Origin: an uncultured Gammaproteobacteria bacterium | GTDB taxonomy: Bacteria > Pseudomonadota > Gammaproteobacteria > Pseudomonadales > UBA5518 | Reading direction: 5' to 3' | DNA: 64,000 nt | Assembly: GCA_903928015.1 (NCBI GenBank) | Contig: CAIYPF010000110.1 | Location: 28,718-92,717 of the forward strand | Part shown: positions 23,183 to 32,933 of the stretch, in pieces | Layout: every line of letters begins with the position of its first letter | Position numbering within the stretch: position 1 is the first letter of the stretch | The notes under the pieces: generated by a model | Seen by the model: the letters and a program-made list of their open reading frames with translations, nothing else | Databases searched by the model: none | Told to the model about the DNA's origin: nothing | Translations under genes and position numbers: made by a program

Positions 23183-25441
23183 ATGGCCCAGGATCTTTTC
23201 GCCGGCAGCCCGGAGAACGAGCGCGTGAAATTGCGCGACTACACCGAGCGCGCCTATCTCAATTATTCGATGTACGTGATCCTCGATCGCGCGCTGCCGC
23301 ACGTTGGCGACGGCCTGAAACCGGTGCAGCGCCGCATCATCTACGCGATGCACGAACTGGGGCTCCGCGCGAGCGCCAAGTACAAGAAGTCCGCGCGCAC
23401 CGTGGGCGATGTCATCGGCAAGTTCCACCCGCACGGCGACAGCGCTGCCTACGAGGCCATGGTGCTGATGGCGCAGGCCTTCTCGTACCGGTATCCGCTG
23501 ATCGACGGCCAGGGCAACTGGGGCTCGCCCGACGATCCGAAGTCCTTTGCCGCGATGCGTTACACCGAGTCGAGGCTGGCAGCCTTCGCTGATCTGCTGC
23601 TCTCCGAGATCGGCCAGGGCACGGTCTCGTGGTTGCCGAATTTCGACGGCACCATGTCGGAGCCCGAAATCCTCCCTGCGCGCGTGCCGCACGTGCTGCT
23701 GAACGGCACCACCGGCATCGCCGTGGGCATGGCCACCGACATCCCGCCGCACAACCTGCGCGAGCTGGTCGCCGCCTGCCTGCACCTGCTGGAAAACCCT
23801 GACGCGAGCGCCCTCGAGCTCGCCGCCTTCGTGCGTGGCCCGGACTTCCCCACGGAGGCCGAGATCATCACGCCCGAGAAGGACATCCGTGACATGTACG
23901 CCACCGGTCGCGGGAGCCTCCGCGCCCGTGCCGTATGGCAGAGGGAGCAGAACGACACACTGGTGGTCACGGCGCTGCCCTTCCAGGTCTCGGGTGCCCG
24001 CGTGCTCGAGCAGATCGCGCAGCAGATGCAGGCGAAGAAACTGCCGATGGTCGCCGACCTGCGTGACGAATCCGACCACGAGAACCCGACCCGCCTCGTG
24101 ATCGAAATGCGCTCGAACCGCGTGGATGCCGAGGGGCTGATGTCGCACCTCTTCGCCAGCACCGATCTCGAGCGCACCTACCGCGTCAACATGAACGTGA
24201 TCGGCATGGACGGGCGCCCCGGTGTGCGCAGCCTGCCGCGGATGCTGGGCGAGTGGCTGCAGTTCCGCCGCGAGACCGTGCGCCGCCGCCTGCAACACCG
24301 GCTCGAGCAGGTGCAGCGCCGCCTCCACATCCTCGATGGTCTGCTGGTCGCCTTCCTGAACATCGACGAGGTGATCGCGATCATCCGCTACGAGGACAAG
24401 CCCAAGGCCGCGCTGATCGCGCGCTTCGGCCTCTCGGACGATCAGGCCGAAGCGATCCTCGAACTGAAGTTGCGCCACCTCGCCCGACTCGAGGAAATGA
24501 AAATCCGCGGCGAGCAGGAAGAGCTCGCGAAGGAGCGCGACACGCTGGAACTCACGCTGGGTTCCGATGCCCGCATGAAGACACTGCTGCGCAAGGAACT
24601 GCTGGCTGCTGCCGAGGAATTCGGCGACGACCGTCGCTCCCCGCTGGTGAGCCGCACGGAGGCCCGCGCCTACAGCGAGAGCGAACTCGTGAGCGCGGAG
24701 CCCGTCACCGTGGTGCTGTCTGGCAAGGGCTGGATCCGCGCGGCCAAGGGCCTCGACATCGATGGGGAAAAACTGTCCTACAAGGCGGGCGATGCCTTCC
24801 TCTGCGCGGTGCAGGGCCGTTCGAACCAGTCGGTGATCCTGCTCGACTCCACCGGGCGCACCTACTCGCTGCCCGCCCACGGATTGCCGTCGGCCCGCGG
24901 CCAGGGCGAGCCGCTCACCGGACGGATCAACCCGCCCTCGGGCGCCACCTTCGTGGGCGCGCTGATGGGCGAGGACAGCGCCTGCTGTCTGCTTTCCACG
25001 GACGCGGGCTACGGCTTCGTCACGAAGCTCGAGGACCTGCAGGCCAAGAACCGCGCGGGCAAGGTGGTGCTTTCGGTGCCCGAGGGCGCGCAGGTCCTGG
25101 CGCCGGTGCGCATCGCCGATCCGGCGGCCGACTGGCTGGTGGCGGTGAGCAACGAGGGACGCATGCTCGTCTTCCCGGTCGCGGAGCTGCCGCAGCTCGC
25201 GCGCGGCAAGGGCAACCGGATTCTCGGCATCCCGCCCGCGCAGCTCAAAACCCGCGAGGAATTCATGCTCGGTGCTGCGGTGCTCGGCACGAAGGACGAA
25301 CTCCTGATCCACAGCGGCAAGCGATTCCTGCGTCTGAAGCGCGGCGATCTCGAGAACTATCTCGGTGAGCGCGGACGTCGTGGCAACAAGCTCCCGCGCG
25401 GTTTCCAGAAGGTCGACCGTCTCGAGACAGTGCAGGCCTGA
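23183..25441 (+). CDS. parC: DNA topoisomerase IV subunit A
   Basis: 752 residues, full length for ParC. It forms the DNA-cleaving A2B2 enzyme with ParE. The catalytic tyrosine is Tyr127 in AAMRYTES. The quinolone-determining stretch [12 protein letters not shown] has Ser87 and Glu91, the sensitive-type residues equivalent to E. coli Ser80 and Glu84. [14 protein letters not shown] and the C-terminal beta-pinwheel follow. The start at 23183 lies 29 bp after the lipoprotein gene. serB begins 7 bp after its stop. Confidence 0.97.
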   Translation: MAQDLFAGSPENERVKLRDYTERAYLNYSMYVILDRALPHVGDGLKPVQRRIIYAMHELGLRASAKYKKSARTVGDVIGKFHPHGDSAAYEAMVLMAQAFSYRYPLIDGQGNWGSPDDPKSFAAMRYTESRLAAFADLLLSEIGQGTVSWLPNFDGTMSEPEILPARVPHVLLNGTTGIAVGMATDIPPHNLRELVAACLHLLENPDASALELAAFVRGPDFPTEAEIITPEKDIRDMYATGRGSLRARAVWQREQNDTLVVTALPFQVSGARVLEQIAQQMQAKKLPMVADLRDESDHENPTRLVIEMRSNRVDAEGLMSHLFASTDLERTYRVNMNVIGMDGRPGVRSLPRMLGEWLQFRRETVRRRLQHRLEQVQRRLHILDGLLVAFLNIDEVIAIIRYEDKPKAALIARFGLSDDQAEAILELKLRHLARLEEMKIRGEQEELAKERDTLELTLGSDARMKTLLRKELLAAAEEFGDDRRSPLVSRTEARAYSESELVSAEPVTVVLSGKGWIRAAKGLDIDGEKLSYKAGDAFLCAVQGRSNQSVILLDSTGRTYSLPAHGLPSARGQGEPLTGRINPPSGATFVGALMGEDSACCLLSTDAGYGFVTKLEDLQAKNRAGKVVLSVPEGAQVLAPVRIADPAADWLVAVSNEGRMLVFPVAELPQLARGKGNRILGIPPAQLKTREEFMLGAAVLGTKDELLIHSGKRFLRLKRGDLENYLGERGRRGNKLPRGFQKVDRLETVQA

Positions 25442-25448
25442 GCCGGGC

Positions 25449-26666
25449 ATGAGCGCCATCACGCTTGTCACCATCAGCGGCCAGGACCGTCCGGGCATAA
25501 CAGCCATGGTCACGGGCGTTCTGGCTGCCCACGGCAGCAACGTGCTCGACATCGGCCAGGCCGTGATCCACGAGCAGCTCACGCTGGGCCTGCTGGTGGA
25601 GCTTCCCGACGACCACGAGAACTCGCTTGCCCTTGCCGAGATCCGCGAGCGTGCCGCTGCCATGGGGCTTGCCGTGCGCCTCGCCCCGGTGGGCGCCGAG
25701 AGCTACCGCGAGTGGGCGGCGGGGCAGGGCAGCACGCGCCACATCGTCACGCTGCTCTCGAGGCGCATCCGCGGCGAGGAGATTGCGCGCCTGAGCGAGG
25801 TGGTGGCGCGGCACGGGCTCTCCATCGACAAGATCACGCGCCTTTCGGGCCGCGTCTCGCTGGATGCGGAAAACACGGCCGACAAGGCCTGCGTGGAGTT
25901 CTCGGTGCGCGGCGACTTCCCGGACCCCGAGGCCGCGCGCCGCGAGTTCCTCGCGCTGGCGCAGTCGCTCGGCGTCGACATTGCCTGCCAGCAGGACAGC
26001 ATGTTCCGCCGCAACCGCAGGCTCGTGGCCTTCGACATGGACTCCACCCTTATCGAGGCCGAGGTCATCGACGAGCTTGCCCGCCATGCTGGGGTGGGGC
26101 CCGAAGTCGCTGCCATAACCGAGAGCGCGATGCGTGGCGAGCTCGATTTCGCGCAGAGCTTCAGGCGCCGCGTCGCCTTGCTCGAGGGTCTCGACGAGGC
26201 CGTGCTGGAGGAAGTGGCCGCCAGCCTCAGGCTTACCGAGGGCGCCGAGAAACTCCTCTCGGTGCTGCGCCGTCTCGGGCTGCGCACCGCGATCATCTCC
26301 GGCGGCTTCGGCTATTTCGCGCGGAAGGTGCAGCAGCGGCTCGGCATCGACGTGGTCTTTGCCAACGAACTCGACATAGAGGACGGCAAGGTGACGGGCC
26401 GCGTGCGCGAGCCCATTGTTGATGGCGCACGAAAGGCGCTGCTGCTGCGGGAGATCGCCGCGCGCGAAGGCATCGCCCTCGAGCAGGTGATCGCGGTGGG
26501 CGATGGCGCCAACGACCTTCCGATGCTCTCGATCGCCGGGCTGGGAATCGCGTTTCGCGCCAAGCCGGTGGTCAAGGCCTCGGCGAAGCACGCGATCAGC
26601 ACACTCGGTCTGGACGGGATCCTGTACCTGCTCGGGATCAGCGATCGCGAGCTTGCCGCTGGCTAG
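25449..26666 (+). CDS. serB: Phosphoserine phosphatase
   Basis: 405 residues. It catalyses the last step of serine synthesis, phosphoserine to serine. The N-terminus holds two ACT-like regulatory modules (VTISGQDRPGITAMV at about 7-21, and HIVTLLSRRI at about 98). The C-terminal HAD domain has the nucleophile motif FDMDSTLI (Asp196), ISGGFGYFA and VGDGANDLPML. This two-ACT form is the type known from pseudomonads and mycobacteria. The frame is open upstream to 25365 within parC, but the ATG at 25449 is the natural start. parC-serB adjacency is conserved in pseudomonads. It converges with the fimX-like gene. Confidence 0.95.
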   Translation: MSAITLVTISGQDRPGITAMVTGVLAAHGSNVLDIGQAVIHEQLTLGLLVELPDDHENSLALAEIRERAAAMGLAVRLAPVGAESYREWAAGQGSTRHIVTLLSRRIRGEEIARLSEVVARHGLSIDKITRLSGRVSLDAENTADKACVEFSVRGDFPDPEAARREFLALAQSLGVDIACQQDSMFRRNRRLVAFDMDSTLIEAEVIDELARHAGVGPEVAAITESAMRGELDFAQSFRRRVALLEGLDEAVLEEVAASLRLTEGAEKLLSVLRRLGLRTAIISGGFGYFARKVQQRLGIDVVFANELDIEDGKVTGRVREPIVDGARKALLLREIAAREGIALEQVIAVGDGANDLPMLSIAGLGIAFRAKPVVKASAKHAISTLGLDGILYLLGISDRELAAG

Positions 26667-26699
26667 GGCCCCGACGGCCCCTGGCATTCCGCGTGCGAT

Positions 26700-28718
26700 T
26701 CAGGCGAGGTCGGTGAAGTCGTAGCGCATCTCTGGCTGCGGCGCCTGCAGGTAATTGCCCTGAATGTAATTGATGCCGAGCTGCCAGAGCACGGCAAGCG
26801 TTCCTGCGCCTTCCACCTCGGGCATGATCGAGGCGATCTGCTCCTGGTGCATCGATTCGATCAGGGGCTTGAGCATCGTGTTGGTGCTCTCGGCGTCCTT
26901 CAGTGCAGGCCCGAGGGAGGCATCGAGACGTGCGAGCTGGGGTTTGAGGTGGACGAGATCCGCCACCGGGTTGTTGGCGATGTGCACATCGCTCACACAC
27001 AGTCTGGAGCCAAGCGAGCGCAGCCGCTCCGCGAGATGCCGTGCCTCGCCCAGGTTGGCGCTCACATCGGCGTGCGAGACCTGCACCACCAGTGTCTCGG
27101 CCGACAAACCCGCCGCCCGCAATGCGAGCCCGATCCAGGCCACGAAGTCCTGGTCCCGCAGCGACTGCACCCCGATCGGCAGCAGCAGCCGCGTGTAGGG
27201 GTGGGTCTTGAGGTGTATGGCGAGTTTCTTGAAAGACTCTATGAAGACCCAGCGGTCTAGCTCCTGCGAGCTCTCGGCACAGCCGTTGGCGGCTAGCCAA
27301 CTGTTCGCGGTTTCGCCCTCGGCGAGGTGGCGCACCTGTACTTCGTAGTGCTCGGTGCTGTCGCCGCGCAAGCTGACCACCGGCTGGAACAGGACGCGGA
27401 AGCCGCCGTCGCGGATCTCGACGTCGAGGGACGAGGCGCCACCGCCGGATTTTGCCGTCGGCGCCGCGATGATCTTCACCCGCTCCGGATCGCCGCCGCG
27501 AAGCGTGGCGCTGCGCTCCATCACGCCGAGCAGTGCAGTCCAGCAGCGATCCAGCGCGGCATCCACGCCTTCCAGCGCGACCAGCTCCATTGGCATGGCC
27601 ACCGCCGTGGCGGTGCAACTCACGCTCTGGTTGCCAACGGCATGCACGCGATCCGAAACCTGCAAACAAAGATCGCTCGCGACGTCCAGCGCCTGCGAGC
27701 GGTCGAGCGAGGGGCCCGTGACCGCCAGCACGGCATCTGCCACGCGCAGAAGCGGGCCAGGCAGCGCAAGGGCCTGTTGGAGCGTGGCGGGCATGGCGTC
27801 CAGAAGGCGGTTGGCCCCGCTCACGCCAAGCAGCCGGCAATGCTGCGCGTAGCCGTCGATGCCGAGAACGATCAGGAATCCGCCGGTCTGGCCGGCCACT
27901 GCGTCCTGCAGGGAGCGCAGTCCCGAGGGCGACTCGCTGCCCCCGGCTGCCGGCGTGCTTGTCCGCACCATCACCTGCATGCAGGGTTCGCCCTCGAAGC
28001 TGGCCGTCGACAGCACCAGTTGACCGGCGAACTCCTTGCCGTCGGCGCGCAGGCCGGTGAACTCGAGCGAGGTCTGTTCCTCCGGATGCTTGCCGTAGCG
28101 CTTGAGTGCTGCCTTGAAGTCTTTCTGACGCGAGGCAGCGATCAGATCGACCAGCGGTATCGAGCCGAGTTCGTCTGCCGAAGTGAAGCCGAACAGCGTC
28201 GCGTAGAGTTCGTTCGCCTGAACGTGCATGCCGTCGACGACGTAGGCGATGGCGTCCTGGGAGGCGGCGAGCAGCAGCTCGGCCCGGCGGGCGGTCTCGG
28301 CGTACTGGATGCGCAGCGCGGCGAGCTCACGGTGCTCGCGCAGGGCGAGTGCCTCGCGGGCTGCTGCACGCAGCAGCCTCTCGGGCTGGTTCTGGCCGAG
28401 GACGTCCCTCGCTCCGGCGTGCAGGCAGGCTGTGGCGGTCTCGCCCTCGGGGTCTGCCGCGCAGACGATGCAGGGCAGATCGCTAGCGCGCGAGCCGAGC
28501 AGGGCAAGCGCCTCGGCGGGGCTGAGTTCCGGGTGCCGGTCGTCTGCGATCAGCAGGTCCCACTGCGGGTCGCGCAGCAGGTCTCCCAGGTCGCGCAGCG
28601 AACTCACGCGATGGGCCCGGGTCGCATGACCCGCATCGCGGAAGAGCGCCAGCAGGGCTTCGAGCCCGGCCTGCGACTCGCAACTCACCAGCAGGTTCAG
28701 GTTTTCGGGTTGCCGCAT
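26700..28718 (-). CDS. fimX: FimX-like protein: receiver-, PAS-, degenerate GGDEF and degenerate EAL domains
   Basis: 672 residues. Domains by eye: response-regulator-like fold (1-125), PAS (about 145-265), a GGDEF-type fold without a GGDEF loop (about 285-420) and an EAL-type fold (about 435-672). The EAL signature reads EVQ (HYEVQVRHL). The DDFGTG loop is replaced by SDVHIANN and the catalytic KID by RLD, so hydrolysis of c-di-GMP is unlikely. The ending QGNYLQAPQPEMRYDF is close to FimX, the c-di-GMP effector that drives type IV pilus assembly at the pole. Position next to serB and near psd is as in Pseudomonas aeruginosa, which supports orthology. There is no pilus gene in the window. Confidence 0.85.
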   Translation of the reverse strand: MRQPENLNLLVSCESQAGLEALLALFRDAGHATRAHRVSSLRDLGDLLRDPQWDLLIADDRHPELSPAEALALLGSRASDLPCIVCAADPEGETATACLHAGARDVLGQNQPERLLRAAAREALALREHRELAALRIQYAETARRAELLLAASQDAIAYVVDGMHVQANELYATLFGFTSADELGSIPLVDLIAASRQKDFKAALKRYGKHPEEQTSLEFTGLRADGKEFAGQLVLSTASFEGEPCMQVMVRTSTPAAGGSESPSGLRSLQDAVAGQTGGFLIVLGIDGYAQHCRLLGVSGANRLLDAMPATLQQALALPGPLLRVADAVLAVTGPSLDRSQALDVASDLCLQVSDRVHAVGNQSVSCTATAVAMPMELVALEGVDAALDRCWTALLGVMERSATLRGGDPERVKIIAAPTAKSGGGASSLDVEIRDGGFRVLFQPVVSLRGDSTEHYEVQVRHLAEGETANSWLAANGCAESSQELDRWVFIESFKKLAIHLKTHPYTRLLLPIGVQSLRDQDFVAWIGLALRAAGLSAETLVVQVSHADVSANLGEARHLAERLRSLGSRLCVSDVHIANNPVADLVHLKPQLARLDASLGPALKDAESTNTMLKPLIESMHQEQIASIMPEVEGAGTLAVLWQLGINYIQGNYLQAPQPEMRYDFTDLA

Positions 28719-28807
28719 CCGTGTAAAGCCTTCCGGTGACCCTGACCAGGGTCACGTGGGTGTCATCGCATTGTAGGAAGCCCCGGGCCCATTGACCACC
28801 CGCGAGG

Positions 28808-28836
28808 CTGCCAAGCACGGAGGCATCGGTTATGAT
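28808..28836 (+). promoter_or_regulatory. Putative sigma70 promoter of efp
   Basis: CTGCCA (-35) and TATGAT (-10, one mismatch to consensus) are separated by 17 bp. The predicted transcript start is about 25-30 bp before the efp ATG. It lies in the 153-bp gap between the divergent fimX-like gene and efp. Confidence 0.5.
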
Positions 28837-28871
28837 CCGAGCCCCTTATACGGTCCACGCAGCGTACAACG

Positions 28872-29441
28872 ATGGCTACCTACTCCTCCAACGAATGGAA
28901 ACCCGGTCTCAAGGTCATTCTCGAAGGTGACCCCTGCTCCATCCTCGAGAACGAGTACGTGAAACCCGGCAAGGGTCAGGCCTTCAACCGCGTGAAACTG
29001 CGCAACCTCAAGACCGGTCGCGTGTGGGATCGCACCTTCAAGTCCGGCGATTCCCTCGAGGGCGCCGACGCCGTCGACAAGGAATTGCAGTACCTCTACA
29101 ACGACGGCGAGTTCTGGCACTTCATGGACCCGGAGTCCTTCGAGCAGTACCAGACCGGCAACGACGTGGTCGGCGACGCCGGCCAGTGGCTGAAGGAGCA
29201 GGACAGCTGCACCATCACCCTCTGGAACGACGCCCCCATCACCGTCACCCCGCCCAACTTCGTCGAGATCCCGATAGCCGAGACCGACCCCGGCCTGCGC
29301 GGCGACACCGCTACCGGCGGCACCAAGCCCGCCAAGCTCACCACCGGGGCAATGGTGCGCGTGCCGCTCTTCCTCGACGTGGGCGATGTGGTCCGTGTCG
29401 ACACCCGTACCGGCGATTACATGAACCGCGTGCGCAACTGA
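28872..29441 (+). CDS. efp: Elongation factor P
   Basis: 189 residues. EF-P relieves ribosome stalling at consecutive prolines. The KOW-like N-terminal domain carries the modification loop PGKGQA with Lys34, the residue that is beta-lysylated by EpmA in E. coli. An EF-P of the Pseudomonas type has Arg there and is rhamnosylated by EarP. The two OB domains end in the usual [13 protein letters not shown] signature. epmA follows 18 bp later, so substrate and modifying enzyme are probably cotranscribed. The epmB aminomutase gene is not in this window. Confidence 0.97.
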   Translation: MATYSSNEWKPGLKVILEGDPCSILENEYVKPGKGQAFNRVKLRNLKTGRVWDRTFKSGDSLEGADAVDKELQYLYNDGEFWHFMDPESFEQYQTGNDVVGDAGQWLKEQDSCTITLWNDAPITVTPPNFVEIPIAETDPGLRGDTATGGTKPAKLTTGAMVRVPLFLDVGDVVRVDTRTGDYMNRVRN

Positions 29442-29459
29442 GCGCACGTCTGCGCGTCC

Positions 29460-30425
29460 GTGCAGCGTCCGTCGGAGCTCTGGGGCCCCTCGTCCTCCCT
29501 CGACACGCTGCGCGCCCGCGCCGCGGCACTTGCCCGTATCCGGGCCTTCTTTGCCTCTCGTGGCATTCTTGAAGTCGACACCCCCCAGCTCTGTCCCGTC
29601 AGCGCCACCGACCCGTTGCTCGACAGCGTGCCGGCACAGCCGTTCCGGGACGGTCGCACCTGGTATCTGCAGACCAGCCCCGAATTCCCGCTGAAGCGCC
29701 TGCTGGCGGCAGGCTCCGGCCCCATCTACCAGTTGGGCAAATGCTTCCGTCGCGGCGAGGCAGGCCCGCGGCACAATCCTGAGTTCACGATGCTCGAGTG
29801 GTACCGGCCGGGCCTGGACCTGGGCGCGCTGATCGCCGAAGTGGCTGCGTTGGCCGGCGAACTCGTTCCCGGCCTGCCCCTGCGGAGCGCCAGCTACCGC
29901 ACCCTTTTCCTGCTGCACGCGGGCATCGACCCCTTTGCAGTGGGCGATCCGCAGTTGCGCGAGCGCGCCGTTGCGTTCGCGCCGGATGCGGACAGCTGGG
30001 ACAGGGATGCGATTCTCGATCTGCTGTTTTCCACGCTGGTGGAGCCGCGTCTCGGTGATGGCTGTCTCGAGGTGGTCACGGATTTTCCCGCGAGCCAGGC
30101 CGCACTTGCCCGAACGCGTAGTGACGAGCACGGCAACCGCGTCGCCGCACGGTTCGAGCTGTTCATGCGCGGGCTCGAAATTGCCAACGGCTACGACGAG
30201 CTCTGCGACCCGTCCGAGCTGCGACGACGCTTCGAGGCCGACAACGCCGAGCGCCTGCGGCGTGGCCTCGATCCTGTGCCGGTGGATGAGCGACTGCTCG
30301 CGGCCATGTCACACGGACTGCCCGAGTGCTCCGGCGTGGCGCTGGGTGTGGATCGACTGCTGATGGTGGCGCTGGGCAAGCAGCGCATCGACGAAGTGAT
30401 CGCCTTCGGCGCGGACCGCGCCTGA
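29460..30425 (+). CDS. epmA: EF-P--(R)-beta-lysine ligase
   Basis: 321 residues, a truncated class II lysyl-tRNA synthetase-like enzyme (PoxA/GenX) without an anticodon domain. It attaches (R)-beta-lysine to Lys34 of EF-P. Motif 2 is CFRRGEAGPRHNPEFTMLEWY in outline and motif 3 is SGVALGVDRLLMVALG. The EIANGYDEL active-site strand is present. The start is a GTG at 29460. The gene directly follows efp. Its convergent neighbour psd ends 4 bp away. Confidence 0.93.
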   Translation: MQRPSELWGPSSSLDTLRARAAALARIRAFFASRGILEVDTPQLCPVSATDPLLDSVPAQPFRDGRTWYLQTSPEFPLKRLLAAGSGPIYQLGKCFRRGEAGPRHNPEFTMLEWYRPGLDLGALIAEVAALAGELVPGLPLRSASYRTLFLLHAGIDPFAVGDPQLRERAVAFAPDADSWDRDAILDLLFSTLVEPRLGDGCLEVVTDFPASQAALARTRSDEHGNRVAARFELFMRGLEIANGYDELCDPSELRRRFEADNAERLRRGLDPVPVDERLLAAMSHGLPECSGVALGVDRLLMVALGKQRIDEVIAFGADRA

Positions 30426-30428
30426 GAC

Positions 30429-31304
30429 TCAGTCGCGGGCGAGCCCCGTCCATTCCCCGATACGCTGGCCCATGCGTAGCGGCGAACCGGCTGCGAAGTC
30501 GGCATTCCAGCGCGCTGCGCCTCGCGGCAGCAGAAGGATCACGGTCGATCCCAGCTGGAATCGCCCCATCTCCTCGCCCTTGCCGCGCTGACGCGCCTCC
30601 GCTGGCGACTCCAGATCCAGCGAGAGCACGGCTTTTCCGGCCGGCGCCACAGGCCCCGTCCATACCGTCTCGATGCCAGCCACCACCATCGCTCCCACCA
30701 GCACCATCGCCATGGGGCCATGCGCGGTCTCGAAGCGGCAGACCAGGCGTTCGTTTCGGGCGAACAGCGAGGGCACGGAGGCGGCGGTGACGCCGTTTAC
30801 CGAGAAGAGGTCTCCCGGCACGTAGCGAAGGCCAGTGAGGCGCGCATCGCAGGGCATGTGCACCCGGTGATAGTCGCGAGGGGACAGATAGATGGTGGCG
30901 AAGCTCCCGCCCTCGAAGAGCGCCGCATCCTGCGCGTCGGCGAGCAGTTCTGCTGCGGTGTAGGAGCGGCCTTTCGCCTGCAGGATGCGACCGCCGCTGA
31001 TCTCGCCGGCCTGGCTCACGGCGCCGTCGGCCGGCGAAACGATGGATCCCGTCGTGGTGTCGACAGGGCGGGCGCCCTCGCGCAGGGCTCGCGTGAAGAA
31101 GGCATTGAAATGCGGATACGCGAGCGGGTCCGGCTCTGCCGCCTCTCGCATGTCCACGCCGAAGGCGGTGATGAAGCGCCCGATCAGCCAGTCCTTCAGG
31201 AAGCCAATGGTGCTCTTCGCCAGCGCTCCGGTGAGGCGTGAAAGCGCGTGCTGCGGAAGCAGGTACTGCAGCAGCACGAAAGCGGTATCGCGGGCGCGGC
31301 TCAT
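30429..31304 (-). CDS. psd: Phosphatidylserine decarboxylase proenzyme
   Basis: 291 residues. It makes phosphatidylethanolamine from phosphatidylserine at the inner membrane. The self-cleavage site LGST is at the expected place near the C-terminus, with Ser253 becoming the pyruvoyl group. VSPADGAVSQ, YLSPRDYHRVHMP and GDLFSVN are also seen. The frame continues upstream to 31412, but the ATG at 31302-31304 overlaps the rsgA stop by 4 bp and fits the family length. Operon order is rsgA-psd. Confidence 0.96.
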   Translation of the reverse strand: MSRARDTAFVLLQYLLPQHALSRLTGALAKSTIGFLKDWLIGRFITAFGVDMREAAEPDPLAYPHFNAFFTRALREGARPVDTTTGSIVSPADGAVSQAGEISGGRILQAKGRSYTAAELLADAQDAALFEGGSFATIYLSPRDYHRVHMPCDARLTGLRYVPGDLFSVNGVTAASVPSLFARNERLVCRFETAHGPMAMVLVGAMVVAGIETVWTGPVAPAGKAVLSLDLESPAEARQRGKGEEMGRFQLGSTVILLLPRGAARWNADFAAGSPLRMGQRIGEWTGLARD

Positions 31305-32281
31305 GCGTCGTCTCCGAGGATTTGCAGGTAACTGCGGTAGCGCGGCTCGCTCACCGCACCGCTCGCAACGGCGGCGCGCAGCTCGCAGCCGGGTTCCTCG
31401 CCGTGGCGGCAATCCCTGAAGCGGCAGCGGCCGAGAAAGGGACGGAACTCCCTGAAGGCCGCGGCGAGGCGCACGGGCTCGAGAAAAGCCAGGCTGAATT
31501 CGCGGATGCCGGGCGAGTCGATCAGCTCGCCGCCCTGGGTCAGGTGATAGAGGCGGGCCGCCGTGGTGGTGTGCCTGCCCTTGGATTCGGCCTCCGAGAG
31601 CGCGCCGATGCGCAGTTCCTCGTGTGGCAGCAGCGCGGCGATGATCGAGGACTTCCCCACGCCGGATTGCCCCACGAATGCGGTGGTGTGATCCGCGAGC
31701 GCCTCACGCAGCGCTTCGAGCCCGCCTGCTTCCCGCGCCGAGGCGAAGAGCACGTGGTAGCCGATCTCCTGATAACCCGACAGCAGCTCCCGTATGCCCG
31801 TACCGCTGCCGGGCAGGTCCGTCTTGTTCAGCAGCACCAAGGCTTCGATGCCCGCGTCTTCAGCGGCCGCGAGGTAGCGGTCCAGCAGGTTCGCGTGGGG
31901 CGGTGGCTCGGTAGCGAGCACCACCACCAGGCGATCGAGGTTGGCGGCCACGGCGCGCATCCGGCCGAGCGCATCGGGGCGGTGCAGCGCGGAGATGCGA
32001 TCCTGGCGCGCCAGCACCACGCCGCCATCTGCCTCGGCGCGCCAGACGACGCGGTCGCCGGCCACCAGAGAGTCGATATTGGCGCGGATATGACAGCGCG
32101 TGATGTTCCCCGGGTCTGCCGGGTCTTCGATATCGGCCTGCTTGCCGAAGCGCGATATCACCAGCCCGGGGCGCGAGTCGCCGGCGTCGAGCCCGCCGCT
32201 GTCCAGGGCACGGCTTACCTTCTGCTGTTGCAACCTGTTGACCCGCCGGGCCTGGTTCTGGCTCAGCTTGCGGCCGGACAT
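31301..32281 (-). CDS. rsgA: Small ribosomal subunit biogenesis GTPase
   Basis: 326 residues of the circularly permuted GTPase RsgA (YjeQ), which checks late 30S maturation. The order is typical: OB domain (SRFGKQADIED), then NKTD (G4), then G1 GQSGVGKSS and G3 DSPGIREF. Last comes the zinc-binding C-terminal element (CRFRDCRH...GC). The N-terminus starts MSGRKLSQNQARRV, the usual RsgA beginning; the frame is open to 32524 but that extension is antisense to orn. psd follows by ATGA overlap. Confidence 0.96.
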   Translation of the reverse strand: MSGRKLSQNQARRVNRLQQQKVSRALDSGGLDAGDSRPGLVISRFGKQADIEDPADPGNITRCHIRANIDSLVAGDRVVWRAEADGGVVLARQDRISALHRPDALGRMRAVAANLDRLVVVLATEPPPHANLLDRYLAAAEDAGIEALVLLNKTDLPGSGTGIRELLSGYQEIGYHVLFASAREAGGLEALREALADHTTAFVGQSGVGKSSIIAALLPHEELRIGALSEAESKGRHTTTAARLYHLTQGGELIDSPGIREFSLAFLEPVRLAAAFREFRPFLGRCRFRDCRHGEEPGCELRAAVASGAVSEPRYRSYLQILGDDA

Positions 32282-32384
32282 GCGCGGCGCGGAATCGGGT
32301 GGTTGGCGGTTCTGATCGGCACTTGGGTGGGGCTTTGCTAGACTGCGTGCGGAGCGCAATGCCCCGTTGCGCGAGGAGTCTAGC

Positions 32385-32933
32385 ATGGCCTTGCGCGATA
32401 CCCTGATCTGGATCGATCTCGAGATGACGGGTCTGGATCCCGATCGCGACCGCATCATCGAAATCGCCACCATCGTCACCGACAGCAGCCTGCACGTGCT
32501 GGCCGAAGGGCCGGTTTTCGCCATCCACCAGCACGAGGACGTGCTGGGTGCGATGGACGACTGGAACCGCTCGCATCATGGCGCATCGGGGCTGATCGAG
32601 CGCGTGCGCGCCAGCGCGACTGACGAGGCGAGCGCCCAACGCCTCACCATCGACTTCCTCTCGCAGTGGTCCGAGCCGGGCTCATCGCCCATGTGCGGGA
32701 ACAGCATCGGTCAGGACCGCCGCTTCCTCGCGCGGTACATGCGCGGGCTCGAGACCTTCTTCCACTACCGCAATATCGATGTCAGCACCGTGAAAGAGCT
32801 CGCCCGGCGCTGGCGTCCCGATGTGCTTGCGGGGGTGCGCAAGCAGGGCACCCACCAGGCACTGGATGACATCCGCGAGTCCATTGCCGAATTGCAGCAC
32901 TACCGTGAGGCGTTCTTCCGCCTCGATTCCTGA
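32385..32933 (+). CDS. orn: Oligoribonuclease
   Basis: 182 residues. A DEDDh 3'-5' exonuclease that degrades 2-5-nt RNAs and pGpG, and so closes the c-di-GMP breakdown path. The motifs are [20 protein letters not shown] and [12 protein letters not shown]. The GAGGAG Shine-Dalgarno sequence at about 32373-32378 fixes the ATG at 32385. It is divergent from rsgA, as in many gammaproteobacteria. Its last 34 bp overlap the end of queG on the other strand. Confidence 0.97.
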   Translation: MALRDTLIWIDLEMTGLDPDRDRIIEIATIVTDSSLHVLAEGPVFAIHQHEDVLGAMDDWNRSHHGASGLIERVRASATDEASAQRLTIDFLSQWSEPGSSPMCGNSIGQDRRFLARYMRGLETFFHYRNIDVSTVKELARRWRPDVLAGVRKQGTHQALDDIRESIAELQHYREAFFRLDS

